Assembly (NCBI GenBank): GCA_028284285.1
Contig: JANQSA010000048.1
Span: forward strand, 62,001-126,000
Source of the DNA: Croceivirga sp.
GTDB taxonomy: Bacteria; Bacteroidota; Bacteroidia; Flavobacteriales; Flavobacteriaceae
Length of the DNA: 64,000 nucleotides
Direction: 5' to 3'
How positions within the stretch are numbered: position 1 is the stretch's first letter; each line of letters starts with the position of its first letter. Below, one piece after another: positions 59,171 to 64,000 of the stretch. Under the pieces are notes generated by a model, which worked only from the letters and a program-made list of their open reading frames with translations, did not search any database and was not told the origin of the DNA. The position numbers and the translations under genes are program-made.

Positions 59171-60253
59171 ATGAACCTCCTATTACTGCAAAATGCGACC
59201 GATATCATGACCAAAGAAGCGCTGCTTTACTTGGGGGGCGCCCTGCTGGGAATTATTGTTTTATATGGGTTGATCTCAACCATCCTGCGAAATTTTGGAA
59301 AGAATCCTAAGTATTTACTGCCTGAGAAATCCTTTAGAAAAATTGCACTCCCCTTATTGTTGCTCTTTGTATCCTTTTTGATCAGGATGAGGTCCTTACG
59401 GGAACTGATTGGTTTACAGGAAGCTGAATTCTGGTTTAAAAAGATCAGTGTGGTACTGTTTATTGTGGCGATGACCTGGATAGTGATTGCCATTTTGAAA
59501 ATTAGCAAACATATCATCATTCAAAACTATGATGTCACCCAGGCCGATAACCTAAGAGCCCGAAAGATCTACACACAGTTCAACATTTTGGAACGGATCG
59601 CCATTTTCATCATCATCATCATTGCACTGGGGTTTGTGTTGATGAGTTTTGAGGAAATTCGTGAAATTGGGATAAGTGTTTTTGCCTCTGCCGGGGTGGC
59701 CGGAATAATCATCGGGTTCTCTGCACAAAAGTTCATTGGCACTATTTTGGCGGGCATCCAGATCGCCATTGCCCAGCCCATAAAACTGGATGATGTGGTC
59801 ATCGTAGAGGGAGAATGGGGCCGTATTGAGGAAATCACCCTGACCTATGTTGTGGTTAAGATCTGGGACAAACGACGTTTGATTGTCCCTACTCCCTATT
59901 TTATAGAAAACCCTTTCCAAAACTGGACCAAAACCTCTGCGGATATCCTGGGTACCGTTTTTCTTTACACGGATTACGATGTCCCTTTTAACAAGCTAAG
60001 GGAAGAACTGACCCGCATTCTTGAGAATACGCCACTTTGGGATAGGCAAGTAAATGTACTTCAGGTTACGGACTCCAAGGCGGAATATGTAGAGATTCGT
60101 GCGTTGATGAGTGCCAAGGACTCTCCAACGGCATGGGATTTGCGGGTACATGTCCGGGAACACCTGATTGCGTATTTACAACAAAATTATCCGCAAAGTA
60201 TCGCACGAACTAGGGTACTTTTACAGGACAAAAAAGAAAAGAAAATAGAATGA
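59171..60253 (+). CDS. Mechanosensitive ion channel family protein (MscS type)
   Basis: A 360-aa channel protein. Three to four N-terminal helices (ALLYLGGALLGIIVLYGLIS, ISVVLFIVAMTWIVIAILKI, IAIFIIIIIALGFVLMSF) lead to the pore helix and conserved MscS core, ASAGVAGIIIGFSAQKFIG and GIQIAIAQPIKLDDVVIVEGEWG, then the beta domain EITLTYVVVKIWDKRRLIVP. It probably opens under hypo-osmotic shock. Its stop overlaps the start of the DUF1460 gene by 4 bp (ATGA), so they are coupled. Inner membrane. Confidence 0.92.
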   Translation: MNLLLLQNATDIMTKEALLYLGGALLGIIVLYGLISTILRNFGKNPKYLLPEKSFRKIALPLLLLFVSFLIRMRSLRELIGLQEAEFWFKKISVVLFIVAMTWIVIAILKISKHIIIQNYDVTQADNLRARKIYTQFNILERIAIFIIIIIALGFVLMSFEEIREIGISVFASAGVAGIIIGFSAQKFIGTILAGIQIAIAQPIKLDDVVIVEGEWGRIEEITLTYVVVKIWDKRRLIVPTPYFIENPFQNWTKTSADILGTVFLYTDYDVPFNKLREELTRILENTPLWDRQVNVLQVTDSKAEYVEIRALMSAKDSPTAWDLRVHVREHLIAYLQQNYPQSIARTRVLLQDKKEKKIE

Positions 60254-61089
60254 TGAAACGCCTTTATGCTCTGCCGCTCCTGGTATTGGGAGTACAGCTC
60301 GGTTTTGCCCAAATTAGCTGTAGTCCCGAAGATAAGCAGCGGTTTCACCAAAAAACCGAACAATTAAAAACGCTTCGGGCCAATGCATTTAGCGACACCC
60401 TTGTACAGGTGGCAAAAACCTTTTTGGGCACACCTTACGTGGAAAAAACGTTGGAAGTAGGTGAGGTGGAAACGCTGGTGGTCAATCTTCGGGGGTTGGA
60501 TTGCACCACTTTTGTAGAGAATGCGGTAGCCTTTGCTACACTATTGCGAAGTGGAAAACATGATTTTAAGGATTTTACCGATATTTTAAAGACCATTCGG
60601 TATAGAAATGGAAAATTGGAAGGATATCCTTCCCGATTGCACTATTTTACGGACTGGATCCGCAACAACCAACAAAAGGGGATAGTAAAAAATATCACTA
60701 ATTCCTTGGGGGGAGAAGAAGTGGAGAAGCCTATCAACTTTATGGGTACGCATCGCAAATTGTATCCCTTCCTGAGGGACGATGAGAATTACCGGGCCAT
60801 TCTGGAAACGGAAGCAGCCCTGGCAAAACAGCCGTTGTGCGTATTACCGCAGGATCAAATAACAGCCGTTGAGGATTCCCTACAAAATGGCGATATCATT
60901 GCTTTGGCGACCTCAATAAAAGGATTGGATGTAACCCATACCGGTTTTGCCATTCGAAGGCCTAACGGTCGTATCCATCTTTTGCATGCCTCCATTTCCG
61001 GTGAAGTTACCATCACGGAGGAACCCCTGGTAGCCTATCTAAAAAAGATCAAACACAACATTGGGATCATTGTAGCACGACCATTATAG
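60250..61089 (+). CDS. DUF1460 family N-acetylmuramoyl-L-alanine amidase-like protein
   Basis: A 279-aa secreted protein with a signal peptide (about 1-20, LGVQLGFAQ). The NlpC/P60-like cysteine-peptidase core is visible: nucleophile Cys85 in NLRGLDCTTFVENAVA, the base His in LDVTHTGFAIRR and the helical DWI-containing segment LHYFTDWIRNN. Structural work on DUF1460 members points to cleavage of muropeptides. It acts in the periplasm. It is coupled with the MscS-type channel gene and followed by a TauE/SafE-type transporter gene 19 bp later. Confidence 0.88.
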   Translation: MMKRLYALPLLVLGVQLGFAQISCSPEDKQRFHQKTEQLKTLRANAFSDTLVQVAKTFLGTPYVEKTLEVGEVETLVVNLRGLDCTTFVENAVAFATLLRSGKHDFKDFTDILKTIRYRNGKLEGYPSRLHYFTDWIRNNQQKGIVKNITNSLGGEEVEKPINFMGTHRKLYPFLRDDENYRAILETEAALAKQPLCVLPQDQITAVEDSLQNGDIIALATSIKGLDVTHTGFAIRRPNGRIHLLHASISGEVTITEEPLVAYLKKIKHNIGIIVARPL

Positions 61090-61108
61090 TGCTAAAAGGG
61101 ATATCAAG

Positions 61109-61882
61109 ATGGAAGCATTGATGGAAGTCTATCAGCAAACCGATCCCAATTTGCTGCTGCTGCTTTTTGGCCTGGGTATTTTAGCCTTTACCATTTCAAC
61201 CCTTTCCGGCGGCGGCGGTGCGTTGATCATGGTCCCGGTTTTGAATCTACTTTTGGGGGTTGGTCATACCGCCCCCGTACTTAATCTGGGTACTTTTATC
61301 GGTCGCCCTTCACGGCTATTCCTGTTTTGGAAACATATTGATTGGAAGGTCTGTCTTTTTTATACGCCAACGTCCATTTTAGGAGCTTTTCTGGGCTCCT
61401 GGCTCTTCACACAATTCCGGTTGGAATGGCTACAGATCTTAGTAGGTGTATTCTTGATAAGCACTGTTTTTCAATACCGATTGGGCAAAAAGGAACGTTC
61501 GTTTACCATGAAATTAGGGTATTTTCTTCCTCTTGGGGTGTTGGTTTCCGTACTGGGCACCCTTATCGGGGCACTGGGTCCGGTTTTAAACCCGTTTTAT
61601 TTGAATTATGGATTGGACAAAGAAGATATGATTGCGACAAAAACTGCCAATTCCTTTTTTATGGGATTGTCGCAAATAGGAAGCTATACTTTCTTTGGGC
61701 TGCTACAAAACCAATACTGGATATATGGAATCGCACTGGGTGTTGGTGCTACTTTTGGCAACCTACTCGGAAAGCGGTTTTTAAAAGGCATGAAAAGCAG
61801 CACTTTCCGCCTTTGGGTGATTACCCTGATGGTTATAAGTGGGTTGCTTTTGATCTATGGGCAGCTCCGGTCTTTTTTTTAA
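61109..61882 (+). CDS. TauE/SafE (TSUP) family transporter
   Basis: A 257-aa inner-membrane protein of about eight helices. The first half carries the family motif around LSGGGGALIMVPVLNLLLGVG and the second the related VSVLGTLIGALGPVLNPFYLNYG, reflecting the internal repeat of TSUP proteins. Transport of small organosulfur or other anions is typical; the substrate here is unknown. It lies 19 bp after the DUF1460 gene and is likely in one operon with it and the MscS gene. Confidence 0.88.
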   Translation: MEALMEVYQQTDPNLLLLLFGLGILAFTISTLSGGGGALIMVPVLNLLLGVGHTAPVLNLGTFIGRPSRLFLFWKHIDWKVCLFYTPTSILGAFLGSWLFTQFRLEWLQILVGVFLISTVFQYRLGKKERSFTMKLGYFLPLGVLVSVLGTLIGALGPVLNPFYLNYGLDKEDMIATKTANSFFMGLSQIGSYTFFGLLQNQYWIYGIALGVGATFGNLLGKRFLKGMKSSTFRLWVITLMVISGLLLIYGQLRSFF

Positions 61883-61910
61883 TGTATTCCCGGCAAAGGC
61901 TCTTAGCAGT

Positions 61911-62675
61911 TTAATTTTCTTCCCTGTTAAAGCACCACAAGATGCCCCCCAGAAGATGCTTCTTAAAATCGGGCTCATCAAACGAAGACTCCGTATGGCC
62001 CCCTCCGGTATAAAAAGCACGTCCCCCATCATATTCGTGATACCAGGCAATAGGGTGGTTTTCGCCGTTAGTGCCCCCCTCATAGGAAGTTTCGTCCAGA
62101 TTCATAAGTACCGTGACCTTCGGATTCAAATTTTTGAAATTGTACCATTCATCATTTCTAATCCATTTTTGCGGTAAATGTGCGGTAGCCGGATGATCCT
62201 TTACGAGAACATCTATTTTAGCCTGTCGCACATTAGGGTCATTGGGATGACCGTCAAAATACGCCCCGACTAAACCGGCATACCAGGGCCAGTCGTACTC
62301 GGTATCTGTAGCGGCATGTATGCCCATAAAGCTTCCTCCGTTCTTTATGTATTGTTCAAACGCCCGCTGCTGCCCGTCATCCAAAACATCCATAGTGGTG
62401 TTCAAAAAGACAACGAGTTTGTAATTTTTGAGGTTCTCGGTATTGAAATCCTCGGAAGACTCTGTTTGTAACACGATGAATCCATTTTCCCGACCCAGTT
62501 CGCGTAAGGTTTTCACCCCTTTTTCAATATTTTGATGCCGGAATCCCACGGTTTTGGTGAAAGCCAGGACCAGCTCCGGAGGAGGCTTTCCCTCCAAAGG
62601 TTGCATTTGCGTATCCTGGCAATAGGCATGCAGGAACACGGCTATAAAAAAGAAAAGGCAGAGATAGCGTCTCAT
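61911..62675 (-). CDS. ThuA-domain secreted protein
   Basis: A 254-aa exported protein with a signal peptide (about 1-20, LHAYCQD). The ThuA (trehalose utilisation) fold, related to class I glutamine amidotransferases, is seen in ELVLAFTKTVGFRHQNIEKG, VVFLNTTMDVLDDGQQRAFEQYI, GGSFMGIHAATDTEYDWPW and ENHPIAWYHEYDGGRAFYTGGGH. The nucleophile Cys of amidotransferases is not present at the corresponding site, as is usual in this family. The role is probably in carbohydrate handling but is unproven. It lies 12 bp downstream of the AraC-type regulator. Confidence 0.9.
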   Translation of the reverse strand: MRRYLCLFFFIAVFLHAYCQDTQMQPLEGKPPPELVLAFTKTVGFRHQNIEKGVKTLRELGRENGFIVLQTESSEDFNTENLKNYKLVVFLNTTMDVLDDGQQRAFEQYIKNGGSFMGIHAATDTEYDWPWYAGLVGAYFDGHPNDPNVRQAKIDVLVKDHPATAHLPQKWIRNDEWYNFKNLNPKVTVLMNLDETSYEGGTNGENHPIAWYHEYDGGRAFYTGGGHTESSFDEPDFKKHLLGGILWCFNREEN

Positions 62676-62687
62676 GTGATACTCTAT

Positions 62688-63590
62688 TTAGGAAATGGAA
62701 GTTACATATTTTTTGGGCGTTGTACCATACTTCTTTTTAAAGGAGGAGATGAAATGACTGGCGGTACTATACCCTACCCTAAGACCTACCTCGTTTACAT
62801 TGTATTTCCCGGATTCCAACAGCTTACGGGCCATTTCCATTTTATGGTCCAACAAAAATCCATATACGGTATCGCCATAGATCTGTTTAAACCCTTCTTT
62901 AAGCTTTTTAAGTGATAATCCTATTTCTTTAGCCAGTTGGTCAAGTGATGGTGGCTCCACCATTTGTTCAATAATGATCTCCTTTGCACGCTTAATCCGT
63001 CTTACATTTTCTTCATCGGCCAGAAAAGGACACTGCTCAAGATCGGCATCCCCGGTTTTATTGAAATATAAGGCGATCAATTCCAAAACCTTTCCTTTAA
63101 AATACAGTCGGCGAATAGAAGGATGCAAATTATAGTTTATCAATTGGCTCAACACCACGGCCATATTTGGGGTAAGCATTTCCTGTGCGTAGTACTTTTT
63201 TTCCCCAAAGCTTTCACTTAGAAATGGAATATGACCGGCATCCTCCGAAAACAAAGCGTGGAATTTTTGGATGGTCATTACTATGGACAAGATCCGGGTC
63301 CCGGGCTGTACCCATAGATGTAAGGGCAGGTCTTTTTGTGTGTTATACAGCAATAAAGAGTTTTCATCCGTTACCTGTAAATGGTAGGCGCCCTTGTTGA
63401 AAATGAATTGGGCATCCCCTTTAAGCGAAAAATGAAATTGAATATAGTTACGGTCAATATCATGAAAGACCTCCTCCACTACCTCATTGTCATTCTGGAT
63501 CTTAAGCACATACAATCCGCTCTCCACCAATAGACGTTCATAAGAACCTTGAGCGATACTTTTTATCCGTGGGTCGGTTTTTACATTCAT
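62688..63590 (-). CDS. AraC-family transcriptional regulator next to hemA
   Basis: A 300-aa regulator. A cupin-like N-terminal domain (about 1-200, SYERLLVESGLYVLKI, FHFSLKGDAQFIF) precedes the AraC HTH region (about 205-300, PPSLDQLAKEIGLSLKKLKEGFKQIYG and YNVNEVGLRVGYSTASHFISSF, ending YGTTPKKYVTSIS). The start is set at MNVKTDPRIKSIAQGSYE (63590), which resembles relatives; MTTELF at 63632 is an alternative, and a frame to 63731 is unlikely. Divergent to hemA, an arrangement often found in Flavobacteriia, so control of heme synthesis is plausible. Confidence 0.88.
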   Translation of the reverse strand: MNVKTDPRIKSIAQGSYERLLVESGLYVLKIQNDNEVVEEVFHDIDRNYIQFHFSLKGDAQFIFNKGAYHLQVTDENSLLLYNTQKDLPLHLWVQPGTRILSIVMTIQKFHALFSEDAGHIPFLSESFGEKKYYAQEMLTPNMAVVLSQLINYNLHPSIRRLYFKGKVLELIALYFNKTGDADLEQCPFLADEENVRRIKRAKEIIIEQMVEPPSLDQLAKEIGLSLKKLKEGFKQIYGDTVYGFLLDHKMEMARKLLESGKYNVNEVGLRVGYSTASHFISSFKKKYGTTPKKYVTSIS

Positions 63591-63744
63591 TCTTGTGTTA
63601 TTTATATTCACTCTAAATAATTCAGTTGTCATCCAGAAGCCAAACAATATAAGGCTTTTCAAAAATACGCCAAAATAGACCTGTTTTACTACTCTTGTGA
63701 TACAAATAGAACTTCTAGCGTTATTTTTCAAGTTTTATGACACT

Positions 63745-63752
63745 TAATTTTG
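63745..63752 (+). promoter_or_regulatory. -7 box (TAATTTTG) for hemA
   Basis: A perfect TAnnTTTG match 16 bp before the hemA ATG, in the divergent region shared with the AraC gene. The -33 element is weak. Confidence 0.48.
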
Positions 63753-63768
63753 CGTCGGGTTTGAGTAA

Positions 63769-64000
63769 ATGAAGTATTATCCTATTTTGAGACATTCTTC
63801 TTTTTACAGTATTGGATTGAGCTATAAAAAAGCGGATGCCGAACTTCGGGGAAAATTTAGCCTCGCCGTTCCTCAGATTGATGCATTGCTTCTTGCCGCC
63901 AGGACAGAAGGCATTGACGGTGTATTGGTAATTACTACCTGTAATCGGACCGAGCTTTATGGTTTTGCGCAACATCCCTTCCAGCTCATTAAGTTGCTCT
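63769..64000 (+). CDS. hemA: Glutamyl-tRNA reductase, 5' part (runs off the window)
   Basis: The first enzyme of C5-pathway tetrapyrrole synthesis, reducing Glu-tRNA to glutamate-1-semialdehyde. Only the first 77 codons are present; the frame is open to the right edge. Diagnostic segments are FYSIGLSYKKADAELRGKFS and the active-site motif VLVITTCNRTELYGF, with the catalytic Cys (about 58) in TTCNRTE. The ATG at 63769 follows a -7 box at 16 bp. It is divergent to an AraC-type regulator. The identity is secure despite truncation by the window. Confidence 0.95.
   Translation, partial: MKYYPILRHSSFYSIGLSYKKADAELRGKFSLAVPQIDALLLAARTEGIDGVLVITTCNRTELYGFAQHPFQLIKLL

Overview
The window looks like chromosome of a marine-type Flavobacteriaceae (Bacteroidota). 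Evidence: Bacteroidetes-style -7 boxes (TAnnTTTG) repeatedly found 10-27 nt before start codons, typical flavobacterial families (DUF3109, TPR histidine kinase with LytTR regulator, VPS10-like BNR propellers, PA0069 radical SAM, tricorn-like S41 protease, AraC regulator next to hemA), and many short palindromic intergenic repeats. The genus cannot be fixed from sequence alone. No rRNA, tRNA, CRISPR array or transposase was seen.

Layout. 1-2.8 kb: nrdB and nrdA (nrdA cut by the window edge), with a four-helix-bundle gene between them. 2.8-9.9 kb: LytTR two-component pair, DUF3109, MarC, S41 protease and dCMP deaminase. 9.9-17.3 kb: HupE/UreJ-like protein behind an eight-copy heptamer repeat, TerB-DnaJ protein, bacilliredoxin, PlsC, HD hydrolase, a methyltransferase, and an ECF42-type sigma factor with its YciI partner. 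17.5-30 kb: mostly minus-strand genes: radical SAM protein, envelope proteins, enoyl-CoA hydratase, NtrY-like kinase, hemJ and two tandem VPS10-like propeller proteins. 30-33 kb: a Gfo/Idh/MocA oxidoreductase, a secreted protein and repeat-rich spacers.

33.3-40.7 kb is an AT-rich defence island. A three-gene cassette (PD-(D/E)XK nuclease-like protein, uracil-DNA-glycosylase-fold protein, Mrr-type restriction enzyme) lies directly upstream of a complete type I restriction-modification operon hsdM-hsdS-hsdR. Related ~175 bp direct repeats bracket the cassette, one before its first gene and one before hsdM. The combination of a base-excision-type protein with two nucleases is the best candidate here for an undescribed anti-phage module.

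40.8-64 kb: housekeeping and envelope genes: Rid-family lipoprotein, FAD oxidoreductase, DUF2237, DUF427, an SPFH/GYF protein with a zinc-ribbon membrane partner, lactonase, tricorn-like protease, AraC regulators, PQQ sugar dehydrogenase, serine hydrolase, MATE exporter coupled to hemH, MscS channel, DUF1460 amidase, TauE/SafE transporter, ThuA protein, and the start of hemA. Three heme genes (hemJ, hemH, hemA) are spread over 40 kb.

Across the whole window, intergenic spaces carry palindromic, inverted-repeat-bounded elements. One family is present in two inverted copies (17.4 and 44.6 kb); others lie at 13.5, 16.6, 31.8 and 46.7 kb. They resemble non-autonomous repeats with no mobiliser in view.
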